Both the position numbers and the translations under genes were made by a program. Below the pieces are notes generated by a model. It was given only the letters and a program-made list of their open reading frames with translations, searched no databases and was not told the origin of the DNA. Shown one piece after another: positions 42,413 to 51,496 of a DNA stretch of 64,000 bases; the first letter of the stretch is position 1, and each line of letters starts with the position of its first letter. The stretch comes from Brevibacillus composti. GTDB lineage: Bacteria > Bacillota > Bacilli > Brevibacillales > Brevibacillaceae. The stretch spans positions 2,639,501 to 2,703,500 of the forward strand of contig NZ_CP066308.1 of the NCBI RefSeq assembly GCF_016406105.1. The letters are read 5' to 3'.

Positions 42413-44128
42413 ATGAGTTACAAACATCAAGTGGCCGAAATGATTTCGAAGGCCTTGTCCCAAATGGGTGTGGATACCCTGAATGCGGAGCAGGTCCGCG
42501 CCATGCTGGAGACTCCGCCGAACCCGGCGATGGGCGATGTCGCGTTTCCTTGCTTCCAGCTGGCCAAAGCGCTGCGCAAGGCACCGCCGATGATCGCGGC
42601 GGAACTGGCTGGACAGATCGCCGGGGCCCCCGTTCGCGAGGTACAGGCGGCCGGCCCGTACGTGAATCTCTTTCTCGACCAGCAAGAGGTAGCGGCGCAG
42701 GTCATCAGCACCATCCTCTCCGAAGGCTCCTCCTACGGCAGCCGTGACATCGGCCAAGGACGCAATGTGCCGATCGACCTCTCCTCGCCCAACATCGCGA
42801 AGCCGTTTTCCATGGGCCATCTGCGCTCCACCGTGATCGGAAATGCGATCGCCAACATCATGGAAAAGCATGGCTACCGCCCCGTGCGGATCAACCACCT
42901 GGGCGACTGGGGCACGCAGTTCGGCAAGCTGATCGTCGCCTACCGCCTGTGGGGGGACGAGGAAAAGGTAAAAGCGGAGCCGATCAAGGAGCTGCTCAGC
43001 CTCTATGTCCGTTTCCACGAGGAGGCGGAAAACGATCCCTCGCTGGAGGATCAGGGACGCGAGTGGTTTAAAAGGCTGGAGGACGGAGACGCCGAAGCGC
43101 TCCACCTGTGGCAGTGGTTCCGCGACGAATCGATGAAGGAATTCATGAAAATCTACGAGCTGATGAACGTCAGCTTCGACTCCACGCACGGGGAAGCCTT
43201 CTACAACGACAAGATGGACCGCGTCGTCACGCTGCTGGAGGAAAAAGGACTGTTGACAGAATCGGACGGCGCCCTGGTCGTGACGCTGGATGAGTACGAC
43301 ATGCCGCCTTGCCTGATCAAAAAGTCGGACGGCGCGACCCTGTACGCGACGCGCGATTTGGCAGCCGCTCTCTACCGCCACGACACCTACGATTTCGCCA
43401 AGGCGCTCTATGTGGTCGGCAACGAGCAGCGCCTCCACTTCCAGCAGCTCTACAAGGTGCTGGAAAAAATGGGCTTCGAATGGGCAAAAGAGATGTATCA
43501 TGTGCCGTTCGGCATGATGCTGAAAGACGGCAAAAAGATGTCTACGCGCAAAGGCAAGGTCGTCCTGCTGGAAGAAGTGCTGACGCAGGCGATCGAGGAT
43601 GTCAAAAAAGTGATCGAGGAAAAAAATCCTTCGCTGGAGAACAAGGAAGCCGTCGCCCGCCAGGTAGGCGTGGGGGCTGTCATCTTCCACGACTTGAAAA
43701 ACTATCGCCTCAACGACATCAACTTCTCCTGGGAAGAGATGCTCACCTTTGAAGGCGAAACCGGGCCGTACGTCCAGTACACGCATGCGCGCGCCTGCTC
43801 CCTCCTGCGCAAGGGCGGCTACACGCCAAACACTTCCGTCTCCCTGACAGCGGAAGCACTGGACAGCAAAGAAGCTTGGGCCGTGGTCACCCTGCTCCAT
43901 GCCTTCCCGGAAGTGATTGACCGCGCGGCCAGCCAGTTTGATCCGTCCCAAATCGGGAAATACGTGATCGATGTGGCACAGGCCTTCAACAAGTTCTACG
44001 CCAACGTCCGCATCCTCGCGGAGGAAGAAGCGGTGAAAGCCGCCCGTCTGCAGTTGGTGGCCGCAGTCGTGGTCGTGCTGAAGGAAGGGTTGCGCATCCT
44101 CGGCCTGTCTGCACCGGAAGAGATGTAA
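42413..44128 (+). CDS. argS: Arginyl-tRNA synthetase
   Basis: A 571-residue class I synthetase. The N-terminal Add-1 domain is followed by the HIGH-equivalent region SPNIAKPFSMGHLRS near residue 125. The KMSKS-equivalent is KMSTRKG near residue 375, and the C-terminal helical domain binds the anticodon. The length is within the short bacterial ArgRS range (550-580). It charges tRNA-Arg with arginine. The ATG at 42413 has AAAGGAG 10 nt upstream. Its leader is an arginine T-box, so uncharged tRNA-Arg raises expression. Confidence 0.96.
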   Translation: MSYKHQVAEMISKALSQMGVDTLNAEQVRAMLETPPNPAMGDVAFPCFQLAKALRKAPPMIAAELAGQIAGAPVREVQAAGPYVNLFLDQQEVAAQVISTILSEGSSYGSRDIGQGRNVPIDLSSPNIAKPFSMGHLRSTVIGNAIANIMEKHGYRPVRINHLGDWGTQFGKLIVAYRLWGDEEKVKAEPIKELLSLYVRFHEEAENDPSLEDQGREWFKRLEDGDAEALHLWQWFRDESMKEFMKIYELMNVSFDSTHGEAFYNDKMDRVVTLLEEKGLLTESDGALVVTLDEYDMPPCLIKKSDGATLYATRDLAAALYRHDTYDFAKALYVVGNEQRLHFQQLYKVLEKMGFEWAKEMYHVPFGMMLKDGKKMSTRKGKVVLLEEVLTQAIEDVKKVIEEKNPSLENKEAVARQVGVGAVIFHDLKNYRLNDINFSWEEMLTFEGETGPYVQYTHARACSLLRKGGYTPNTSVSLTAEALDSKEAWAVVTLLHAFPEVIDRAASQFDPSQIGKYVIDVAQAFNKFYANVRILAEEEAVKAARLQLVAAVVVVLKEGLRILGLSAPEEM

Positions 44129-44155
44129 GAGACCGCAATAAAAAGCGACAACTGC

Positions 44156-44202
44156 AGAAAAACCGCTGAAGCTTGGCATGCAAGCCTTCAGCGGTTTTTC
44201 CC
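44156..44202. terminator. Bidirectional terminator after argS
   Basis: AAAACCGCTGAAGCTTG pairs with CAAGCCTTCAGCGGTTTT with few mismatches and T-runs on both sides. Confidence 0.85.
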
Positions 44203-44211
44203 ATTTTCCTG

Positions 44212-44607
44212 TCAATCCTCTTTTCTCGCCGGCTTCCCGAACCAGACCTTGGCCAGCTGCTCCACTGCCTGTTTGGACAAAGAGCGCTCCTCCTGCACCT
44301 GTCCCCCCTCATCGACGAGGCGGTACAGCAGGGACTTGTCGTCAGCCGGGTCCGACTTGGTCTCCAGCTTGTACGCCCCGATCGCGCCTGCCGCCGTCCA
44401 TTCCTCGATCATGATCTGGTACTCGCCGGGGGCCAGCTCGATGTAATCCTCTTCCGTCAGATCGATGATGGCGTAGCCGTCGTGCTCGATTTCCGCATCG
44501 TATGTATGGCCGTTGGCTCCCTGATAGAGAGCGAGCTCCGCCGGATCGTTCAGGTTCTCCTGCAGGTTGGTAAAATCTTCAATGGTTACTTTTACTCGTC
44601 TTTTCAC
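44212..44607 (-). CDS. Conserved hypothetical protein
   Basis: A 131-residue acidic soluble protein starting VKRRVKVTIEDFTNLQENLN. I chose GTG 44607 because GAGGAG lies 6 nt upstream; the open frame to 44673 overlaps the end of nfo and has no ribosome site. The pattern of beta-strands (YAIIDLTEEDYIELAPGEYQ) suggests a small beta domain followed by helices. It is 62 bp downstream of nfo on the same strand and may be cotranscribed. No family recognised. Confidence 0.65.
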   Translation of the reverse strand: MKRRVKVTIEDFTNLQENLNDPAELALYQGANGHTYDAEIEHDGYAIIDLTEEDYIELAPGEYQIMIEEWTAAGAIGAYKLETKSDPADDKSLLYRLVDEGGQVQEERSLSKQAVEQLAKVWFGKPARKED

Positions 44608-44669
44608 GTAAGGCTCCTCCTCGGTTCTGCAACAGACAATTCCATCCCTCACTCTACCATACACGCGGT

Positions 44670-45530
44670 TCATTTTTCCACAGGCAGACGTGTGTCCTCG
44701 GTCTGCGCCAGCTGCCGGACGAGAGCGATTTCCTGTTGATGGCCGCCGTCTGCCGGAGCAGGCGTCTCCAGGATGATCGGCAGATCGGCCAGCTCGGGCG
44801 TCTGCAAGAAACGGGCGATGGCTTCCGCCCCGATCTCTCCCCTGCCGATCGGGGCATGGCGGTCACGGCAGGAACAGCACGGGTAGACGGAGTCATTCAG
44901 ATGAACCGCTCCCAGCAAGGCCAAATAGCCGCTGCTTCTCATCCGCTCCGCCACCTCGTCCCAATTGTCCCCGCGCCACAGTCCGCTGGCGAAGGCGTGG
45001 CAGGTGTCCAGACAGAAGCCGACTTTCTCCGGTGCCGCGAGCAGCGAGCGCACCTGCAGCAGCTCCTCGATGGTGGTCCCCATCCGTCCGCCCACTCCGG
45101 CGTTGTTCTCCAGCAGGATCTTGGCTTGGCCGCTCCAGTCCGCCAAAAGCTCGTTCAGCATCTGGATTATCCGCTTGTACCCTTCCAGCGGATCCGGCCC
45201 TTTGAAGTGTCCAAAATGGACGACGACACCGAGCGATCCGCATGCTTCCGCGATCTCCAGGTCATTGCGCAGATGTCTGACCGTCAATTCATACAGCTCC
45301 GCCTCCGCCGCGCAGAGATTGATCGGATAGGCAGTATGTGCGATGGAACGGAGTCCGTGATCCCGGCTGAAGCGGCGGCAAGCCTCCGCATCCTTTTTGT
45401 CAAAGTCCTTGATGCCCATGCTGCGCGGATTTTTAGGAAAATACTGAAAGGCATTGGCTCCGATGGCATAGGCAGTCCGGGCGGCTCCCAGATAACCGTT
45501 TCGGATGCTGATATGGCAGCCGATGCGCAC
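44670..45530 (-). CDS. nfo: Endonuclease IV (AP endonuclease)
   Basis: A 286-residue TIM-barrel tri-zinc AP endonuclease. Metal-ligand blocks are GCHISIRNGY, VVVHFGHFKG, ILLENNAGVGG (Glu), GFCLDTCHAFASG (Asp, His), HLNDSVYPCCSCRDRHAPIG and the final ILETPAP. It incises 5' of abasic sites and, in B. subtilis spores, works with ExoA. The length matches the family (about 285-300). The start is ATG with only a GAGAGGGGGA-type ribosome site. Confidence 0.95.
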   Translation of the reverse strand: MRIGCHISIRNGYLGAARTAYAIGANAFQYFPKNPRSMGIKDFDKKDAEACRRFSRDHGLRSIAHTAYPINLCAAEAELYELTVRHLRNDLEIAEACGSLGVVVHFGHFKGPDPLEGYKRIIQMLNELLADWSGQAKILLENNAGVGGRMGTTIEELLQVRSLLAAPEKVGFCLDTCHAFASGLWRGDNWDEVAERMRSSGYLALLGAVHLNDSVYPCCSCRDRHAPIGRGEIGAEAIARFLQTPELADLPIILETPAPADGGHQQEIALVRQLAQTEDTRLPVEK

Positions 45531-45654
45531 GCGTAATCCCCCTCTCGGTGCTGTTTGCTATCCAGTCTCCCCACTCGCGTACCGTTTCACTCTCCATTTT
45601 GTTTTCCCCCTTGAAAGGAGAGGGTGGTTCGACCGTACGAAGGCACCCTTGTCA

Positions 45655-45690
45655 TTAAAAAAGGACTGTCCACGCATCTGGACAGTCCTG
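45655..45690 (-). terminator. Terminator of the universal stress protein gene
   Basis: On the minus strand GGACTGTCCA pairs with TGGACAGTCC (10 bp), followed by TTTTTT. Confidence 0.85.
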
Positions 45691-45719
45691 CCGCTCCTGT
45701 AGGAAGCGAGCGGCATGCA

Positions 45720-46580
45720 TTACTTGACGATTAACAGCGGCGTGCGGGTACGGTGGATGACTTTAAAGGTGACGCTGCCCATCAGGGTTCCCGCTACGCC
45801 GCCCAAGCCGTGATGACCGAGCACGATCACATCGGCCCCGCTTTCATGGGCGACATCCTTAATTGACATCGATGGATCGCCGATCAGGACTTTGCTCTCA
45901 TAGGGAACCTGCGCCGCCTCGAACATGTCCCGATACGGACGGAGCGTCTGTTCTCCCCATTCCTCCAGGGTCGCCGCATCTTCCCAGCCGATGCCGTACA
46001 CGCCTGCATAGCTGGCAGGAGGAATCACAGCGGTCAGCAGGATGAACCGGGCCCCCTGCTCTTTGCCCAGCCGGATGGCCTGGGCCGTCGCCCGCTTGGC
46101 ATGGTCGGATCCGTCTACAGCGACCAGGACGGTCTTCCATTTTTCGTTGACTTGGGCATCCTCCGGCACCAAAAAGACAGGGATATCCACATCATGAATC
46201 GTCGGATAGCTGACGCTTTGCATCAAAAATCCGGTCATCCGGCCATAGCCGTGCGTCCCCATGACGATCGCCGCGTACCCGTCGCGCGCATGGGCGGCAA
46301 TGACTTCAGGCGGCTCTCCAAACTGAATGACCATCTCACAGGGCACCTGGCTCGCCTGCACGAGCTCCTCGATGCTCTTCAGATCCTCTTTGGCCTCTTC
46401 CAGCTGAAACTCTTCGACGGGCTTGTTGCCCAGCTGATTGACGACAAAGCGCGCGGAGAACGGAGGAATGGCGTGGAGAAGGGTAAGGCTGTCCTCCTGC
46501 TTTGCCAGTGCGAGCGCGAACTTGACGGCCTGCATGGATTGGGGCGTTTGATCGACCGGGACCAAAATTCTTGGCATCAT
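45720..46580 (-). CDS. Tandem-domain universal stress protein
   Basis: A 286-residue protein with two UspA domains (about 1-140 and 145-286). Each carries an ATP-binding-type G-x2-G-x9-G(S/T) motif: GTHGYGRMTGFLMQSVS in the first, GHHGLGGVAGTLMGSVT in the second. Both start with a VPVD/VAVDGS strand. Universal stress proteins bind nucleotide and protect during stress or growth arrest. The ATG follows AAAGGATG. Monocistronic. Confidence 0.9.
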   Translation of the reverse strand: MMPRILVPVDQTPQSMQAVKFALALAKQEDSLTLLHAIPPFSARFVVNQLGNKPVEEFQLEEAKEDLKSIEELVQASQVPCEMVIQFGEPPEVIAAHARDGYAAIVMGTHGYGRMTGFLMQSVSYPTIHDVDIPVFLVPEDAQVNEKWKTVLVAVDGSDHAKRATAQAIRLGKEQGARFILLTAVIPPASYAGVYGIGWEDAATLEEWGEQTLRPYRDMFEAAQVPYESKVLIGDPSMSIKDVAHESGADVIVLGHHGLGGVAGTLMGSVTFKVIHRTRTPLLIVK

Positions 46581-46715
46581 GCATCATCCTTTATCTTCAC
46601 AACTCGGGCGGGAGCAGCATTGCCCTGTTCTGTCTTCATTGTAGAGGATGGTCCCGATGCCGTAAGTAGGGAAACTCCCTGATCTTTCACGCCGCACTCC
46701 CTGATTTCTACTTTT

Positions 46716-47780
46716 TTACTCCAAGATGCCTGTGATAAAAATGGTTGGCTCTTCGCTTAAATCCACGTCGCGAATCTCATGGTCCTCTCCTGTACGGTGA
46801 TGGCCGGCTCTCTCTTTGCGGATGATCCGCACCACGGGACGGGAGGGCAGGCCCCTGTTCTGATCGATGACAACGCCCACTTCGCCGGTGCTCAATCGCA
46901 GCGAGGTGCCCGTCGGGTACATCGCAATCGTCCGCAAAAAGTGAACCACCATCGCGTGGTCAAAACGTTTTTCCGCAAGGCCCATGATGCGCTCGCATGC
47001 CTCGTACGGCTGAAGCGTCTCCTCTTCTGTCGAAAACGGCGAAATGAAATTGTCATACGCATTGCAAATGGCGACGATTTTTCCGAAGTCGTGAATCTCC
47101 CCTCCGGTCAGTCCGCGCGGGACTCCGCTCCCATCGACCCACTCGTGATGCTGCAGCGCGATATGCGCGGATACGATGCTCATCTCGTGTTTTTTCCGCA
47201 AAAGGTTAAAGCCTGTCCAGGTATGATGGCTCTCCAGACTGTCCTGCTTGTAGATCGAAGTCTCCCCTTCGTCCCGCGCCACTTTGCCGATGTCGTGAAG
47301 CAGGGAGCCGATGGCCAATTCCTTGAGCTGGTTTACCGAATACCCCAGGCCTACTCCCATGACGGTCGCCATCATGCACACGTTGAGAGAATGGATGTAC
47401 AGCGCATTGTCATTGGTGCGAATTTCGCCCAGGTTTAAAAGGACGCGACGATTCCGCAAGGTCTCGTCGACGATATGGTTCACCGATTTCTGAAGTCCGC
47501 GCACATCCACCTCTTTGCCGGCCTGAACGCATTGTATGGCCCCGGAGAGGTTGCGAATGGCGTCTTTTCGAGTCGTTTCGGTCAGGACCTCTTCTGTTTT
47601 TACATCCTGCAGATGCGGGTCTTTGATGCTGATCATCGTCACGCCATAACGGCGCAATTTATTGATCATTCCGACGGTGAGCTGCACATCGGTCTGCAGC
47701 AGGGTCAGTCCGTCACTTGTGTAAATGCTTCGGCCGAGGATATCTCCCGGCTCCACTTGTTCCAAGCTGACATATTTCAT
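46716..47780 (-). CDS. HD-GYP domain protein (degenerate GVP)
   Basis: A 354-residue protein. The first ~120 residues contain a DUF3391-like N-terminal region. The HD-GYP domain covers about 125-300, with the HD pair His162-Asp163 (LLHDIGKV), a further His pair at 211-212 (HHE), and DGSGVP at 216-221 where the signature has GYP. HD-GYP proteins hydrolyse cyclic di-GMP. The Tyr-to-Val change may alter specificity, although the metal ligands look intact. No receiver or TM segment. The ribosome site is a good AGGAGGACG. Confidence 0.87.
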   Translation of the reverse strand: MKYVSLEQVEPGDILGRSIYTSDGLTLLQTDVQLTVGMINKLRRYGVTMISIKDPHLQDVKTEEVLTETTRKDAIRNLSGAIQCVQAGKEVDVRGLQKSVNHIVDETLRNRRVLLNLGEIRTNDNALYIHSLNVCMMATVMGVGLGYSVNQLKELAIGSLLHDIGKVARDEGETSIYKQDSLESHHTWTGFNLLRKKHEMSIVSAHIALQHHEWVDGSGVPRGLTGGEIHDFGKIVAICNAYDNFISPFSTEEETLQPYEACERIMGLAEKRFDHAMVVHFLRTIAMYPTGTSLRLSTGEVGVVIDQNRGLPSRPVVRIIRKERAGHHRTGEDHEIRDVDLSEEPTIFITGILE

Positions 47781-47859
47781 ATGGGGTCGTCCTCCTGATT
47801 TCCTACTCCCCTGTTGCGTTCGGTTCTCCCTATCTTACCACGAAAAATGGGAGAGGAAG

Positions 47860-47888
47860 GCAAAAAAAAGGCCGCTCGGGGCCTTTTC
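47860..47888 (-). terminator. Terminator of the minus-strand hypothetical gene at 47890
   Basis: On the minus strand AAAAGGCC(CC) pairs with (GC)GGCCTTTT, followed by more T residues. Confidence 0.75.
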
Positions 47889-47889
47889 C

Positions 47890-48201
47890 TCACTCGTCTT
47901 CCTTTCGTTTCATCACACTGTATGGCCCTCTGACCATGGTGACCTGCTCGCCTTGCTGCGTCATCTCCAGCTTGTGCAGGATATCCTCCAGCACGGTCGT
48001 TAAGGTCAGCATCAGCTCGCCGGTATGTACGGGTGTGCGAAAGTAGTGTCCGATCATCTCGTACCCTTTTCGCTTGTAGGCGTCCGCATCGGCTTCGTCC
48101 ATCGCCTCGCCCAATTCCTCAATCAACTCCAGGAGCGATTTTCGGGTTCGCTCGTAGACATCCAATCCGGTAGTCGGCTTGGTCTCTTTGTCACTGCTCA
48201 T
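47890..48201 (-). CDS. Small acidic hypothetical protein
   Basis: A 103-residue helical protein (ERTRKSLLELIEELGEAMDE..., GELMLTLTTVLEDILHKLEM). No signal, TM segment or catalytic motif. The ATG follows AAAGGGGGGAGCGGGA. Convergent with nothing; it stands between the HD-GYP gene and the divergent asparagine synthetase gene. No family recognised. Confidence 0.68.
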   Translation of the reverse strand: MSSDKETKPTTGLDVYERTRKSLLELIEELGEAMDEADADAYKRKGYEMIGHYFRTPVHTGELMLTLTTVLEDILHKLEMTQQGEQVTMVRGPYSVMKRKEDE

Positions 48202-48352
48202 TCCCGCTCCCCCCTTTCTCTCTTTAGCGTGAACAAGAGGACTGGCCGCTATTCATTTTTTTCGGTTTTCGAAACAGGGACAGACAAACAGACGGTTTCA
48301 TCGGCATATGATAGCTTTTGCCAAAAAAATGAATACAGGAGTGGTGATGACC

Positions 48353-50209
48353 ATGTGCGGAATTACCGGATGGATCGACTGGGAGCGGGATGTCCAAAGC
48401 GAGCCCGCCCTCGTGGAAGCCATGACAAAAGCATTGACAGATCGGGGACCGGATGAAGCGGGGATCTGGTTCTCCCCCTCCAAGCACGCAGCCTTTGGTC
48501 ATCGCCGCCTGATCGTCGTGGATCCCGCAGGAGGCAGGCAGCCGATGACGAGGCGGCGGGATGACGGAACAGCGTATACGCTCGTCTACAACGGTGAATT
48601 GTACAATACCGCCGATCTGCGCCAGGAATTGATCGGCCGCGGCCACCGCTTCCGCTCCCACTCCGATACGGAAGTATTGCTCGCCGCCTACATGGAGTGG
48701 GGGGCCGATTGCCTGCATAAGCTAAACGGCATCTTCGCCTTTGCCGTCTGGGAGGAAAAAGCGCAGCGACTCTTTCTGGCCCGTGATCGCCTGGGCGTCA
48801 AACCGCTTTTTTTCGCGCAACGGAAGAGTGCCTTTCTCTTTGGGTCGGAGCTGAAAGCACTGCTGGCCCATCCGCTGGTTGAGCCTGAGGTCGGCAAGGA
48901 AGGACTGGCGGAAATCTTCGTACTCGGCCCTTCCCGCACGCCGGGTCACGGGGTTTTTCAAAATGTGTGGGAACTTCGCCCGGGCTATCATCTGACAGTC
49001 ACGCGCGATGGCGTGCGGGAGCAGAAATACTGGGGACTCGTCAGCCACCCGCATGAGGATGATCTCAGCCGGACGGCTTTGGCCATCCGCGAGCTGCTCT
49101 ATGACTCCATCGCCCGGCAGCTCATATCCGATGTACCGATCGGCACCCTGCTCTCCGGAGGGCTGGACTCCAGTGCGATCACGGCCATCGCTGCGGCTGT
49201 CTTTGCGGAGGAAGGACGCGGCACGCTGCGCACCTATTCAGTCGACTACGCAGACAACGACCGCCATTTTCAGACGAGCGAGTACCAGCCGGGCGACGAC
49301 GCTCCCTACGTCCGGCTGATAGCGGATCGCTTCGGCACGAAGCATCAAACGGTCCTGCTGGAGAATACGGCCTTGACCGATGCGCTGCGCGCCGCTCTTC
49401 AGGCCCGTGACCTGCCCGGGATGGCCGACGTGGATAGTTCGCTGTATCTGTTCTGCCGAGAGATCAAAAAGGAGACGACCGTCGTCCTGTCCGGGGAATG
49501 CGCGGATGAGATGTTCGGCGGATACCCCTGGTTTTACCGTGGGGAGATTCCGGGCCAGCGGTCTTTTCCCTGGCTGCAAGCCACCAGCGAGCGGGCGGCC
49601 TGGCTGTCCCCCGAGATGAGGGAATGGATCAAGCCGGAGGCGTACCTCAAACGGCGCTATGAAGAGGCGCTGGACGAAGTGCCCCGGATGCCCGGCGAGA
49701 ATCCCGCCGAAGCGCGGCAGCGCGAACTGTTTTTCCTCAATCTCACGCGGTTCATGAGCACACTGCTGGATCGGAAGGACCGCATGAGCATGGCCGCCGG
49801 TCTCGAGGCCCGGGTCCCTTTTTGCGATCACCGGCTGATCCAATACGTCTGGAACATCCCGTGGGAGATGAAAAACACAGGCAATCGGGAAAAAGGCATT
49901 CTGCGGCTGGCTCTGGAGGGAATTCTCCCGGAAGAGGTCCTGTACCGAAAAAAAAGCCCCTACCCCAAGACGCATCATCCCGCCTACACGGAAGCGGCTC
50001 GCTCCTGGCTGCTCGGAGTGCTGGACGACCCGGACTCTCCGCTCCGGCCATTGATCGACGTTACGGCCGTGAAGCGTTTTGCTCAGGGGGAAGCGCCGGC
50101 ATCCGGCAAGCCTTATTTTGGACAGCTGATGGGCGGCCCGCAGATGTTTGCCTATTTGGCCTCCATCGATCTGTGGATGCGGACCTACAAGGTCACCGTC
50201 ACTTCCTGA
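48353..50209 (+). CDS. asnB: Asparagine synthetase, glutamine-hydrolysing
   Basis: A 618-residue enzyme. The N-terminal Ntn glutaminase domain begins MCGITGWID, with Cys2 the nucleophile after Met removal. That requirement fixes the start at 48353 rather than the upstream in-frame ATG at 48308 or 48329. The C-terminal synthetase domain contains the ATP pyrophosphate loop LLSGGLDSS. It makes Asn from Asp, Gln and ATP. Length resembles the AsnO/YisO paralogue linked to sporulation in B. subtilis, but I cannot separate paralogues by eye. GGAGTGGTGA lies upstream. Confidence 0.93.
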   Translation: MCGITGWIDWERDVQSEPALVEAMTKALTDRGPDEAGIWFSPSKHAAFGHRRLIVVDPAGGRQPMTRRRDDGTAYTLVYNGELYNTADLRQELIGRGHRFRSHSDTEVLLAAYMEWGADCLHKLNGIFAFAVWEEKAQRLFLARDRLGVKPLFFAQRKSAFLFGSELKALLAHPLVEPEVGKEGLAEIFVLGPSRTPGHGVFQNVWELRPGYHLTVTRDGVREQKYWGLVSHPHEDDLSRTALAIRELLYDSIARQLISDVPIGTLLSGGLDSSAITAIAAAVFAEEGRGTLRTYSVDYADNDRHFQTSEYQPGDDAPYVRLIADRFGTKHQTVLLENTALTDALRAALQARDLPGMADVDSSLYLFCREIKKETTVVLSGECADEMFGGYPWFYRGEIPGQRSFPWLQATSERAAWLSPEMREWIKPEAYLKRRYEEALDEVPRMPGENPAEARQRELFFLNLTRFMSTLLDRKDRMSMAAGLEARVPFCDHRLIQYVWNIPWEMKNTGNREKGILRLALEGILPEEVLYRKKSPYPKTHHPAYTEAARSWLLGVLDDPDSPLRPLIDVTAVKRFAQGEAPASGKPYFGQLMGGPQMFAYLASIDLWMRTYKVTVTS

Positions 50210-50257
50210 ACTTCGGAAATAAGCCGGAGCGCGTTCCATCCGCATGTCCCGAACATA

Positions 50258-50291
50258 TAAAAAAACCGTCTGAATCTCAGACGGTTTTTGT
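50258..50291. terminator. Bidirectional terminator between asnB and rnpB
   Basis: AAAAACCGTCTGA pairs with TCAGACGGTTTTT. It can end asnB on plus and rnpB on minus. Confidence 0.85.
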
Positions 50292-50302
50292 CTTCACGTA
50301 GG

Positions 50303-50701
50303 AAGCAAGGAATGCTATAAGCCAGGTTCTGTCTCTCCCGTGCTGCAAACGGATCCTCTCCTCGCACCAAGAGCGGCAGTCATCTATCTATGGCGCACCA
50401 GGCGCCATCCGTCCCTCCGTTGAATTCCTTCAGGACGGTTCCCCTACCAAATTTGGGTTTCTCGCTCGCAGGGTTTACCGCGTTCCATCTTTCCTGTCGC
50501 CAGGAAAGCTACGTTTCTGTGGCACTTTCAGCGTACTCGGGTCTCAGGGAGAACCCTTTCTGCGCCGTCAGCGAAGCCGAAGCCTCACTGCCCTGGTTTG
50601 CACCAGGTACGAACACTCCAGACATCTCAGTCTGGGCGAGCCTGGACTTTCCTCTACCGCCGACCCGAAGGCCGCGGCAGCGACTACCCACATTCCTTGC
50701 C
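50303..50701 (-). ncRNA. rnpB: RNase P RNA, bacterial type B
   Basis: About 399 nt on the minus strand. Diagnostic elements are GAGGAAAGTCCAGGCTCGC, GAAAGTGCCACAGAAACG, GGAACGCGGTAAACCC, GCGAGAAACCCAAATTTGG and the 3' CAGAACCTGGCTTATAG. P1 is formed by GCAAGGAATG and CATTCCTTGC, which sets the ends to within a few bases. The overall layout matches B. subtilis type B RNase P RNA. It is the catalytic subunit that trims pre-tRNA 5' ends. Confidence 0.97.
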
Positions 50702-50782
50702 CACTCGAATGAATCGGCAACAAATAATGTATCATATTGCGACTGCTACCGTCAACCAATGTCTGCTGGAAACACTGGCAAA

Positions 50783-50811
50783 TTGTGAATAACGCTCTGC
50801 TGTAGTACAAT
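50783..50811 (+). promoter_or_regulatory. Sigma-A promoter of the gamma carbonic anhydrase gene
   Basis: TTGTGA (50783-50788), 17-bp spacer, TACAAT (50806-50811). Confidence 0.7.
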
Positions 50812-50861
50812 ATGAGTTGTTCTTGGATCGTGAAACTAGCATAACTTGGAGGAAAAGATCT

Positions 50862-51395
50862 ATGCTGCTTCTGCCTTTTGAAAATCACGTTCCCCGCATT
50901 CACGAGTCGGTCTTTTTGGCAAAAGGGGCCGTCGTCTCCGGTGATGTGGAGATCGGCGAAGATTCGACAATTTGGTACAACACCGTCATTCGCGGGGATA
51001 TCGCCCCTACCATTATCGGCCGCCGAGTCAGCGTGCAGGACAACAGCACGCTGCATCAAAGCCCGGGCAATCCGCTGATCCTGGAGGATGAGGTCACCGT
51101 CGGACATAATGTCGTCCTGCACAGCTGCATTATTCGCCGTGGCGCTTTGATCGGCATGGGCTCCATCATCCTGGACGGCGCGGAGATCGGCGAGGAAGCG
51201 CTGGTCGGTGCAGGCGCGCTGGTGCCGCCGGGCATGAAAGTGCCGCCGCGCACGCTGGTCGTCGGCTCCCCAGCCAAAGTAAAACGGGAATTGACGGAAG
51301 AAGACTTCAAAGAATTCAGGCGCATCCGCCAATCTTATGTGGACAAAGGAAAACTGTATCGCAAGTTGGAAGAAGAACCGCTCACCCGCAGTTGA
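50862..51395 (+). CDS. Gamma-class carbonic anhydrase-like protein (YtoA family)
   Basis: A 177-residue left-handed beta-helix protein of hexapeptide repeats (VVSGDVEIGEDSTIWYNTVI, RRGALIGMGSIILDGAEIGE). Conserved Zn ligands appear as His in STLHQSP, TVGHNVVLH and the following His. The family includes archaeal gamma-CA and many YrdA/PaaY-like proteins, so activity is not certain. The ATG follows TTGGAGGAAAA. The terminator stem starts inside the last codons. Confidence 0.88.
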   Translation: MLLLPFENHVPRIHESVFLAKGAVVSGDVEIGEDSTIWYNTVIRGDIAPTIIGRRVSVQDNSTLHQSPGNPLILEDEVTVGHNVVLHSCIIRRGALIGMGSIILDGAEIGEEALVGAGALVPPGMKVPPRTLVVGSPAKVKRELTEEDFKEFRRIRQSYVDKGKLYRKLEEEPLTRS

Positions 51396-51420
51396 CGGCC
51401 GGGGAGCGGTCTTCTTTTGT
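51372..51420 (+). terminator. Terminator overlapping the end of the gamma-CA gene
   Basis: AGAAGAACCGCTC pairs with GAGCGGTCTTCTTTT around a long loop containing the stop codon. Confidence 0.7.
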
Positions 51421-51496
51421 TCTTTCAGAAAGCCGATCTTCGCAAGCGGACTTTTGGCTTTCACTATTGGACTTGCGGCAAGCCGGGTTTTCCCAA

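Noticed and set aside
42089-44215. A 708-codon minus-strand frame opposite argS and its T-box
   Set aside because: It runs antisense through a functional RNA leader and a clear tRNA synthetase gene.
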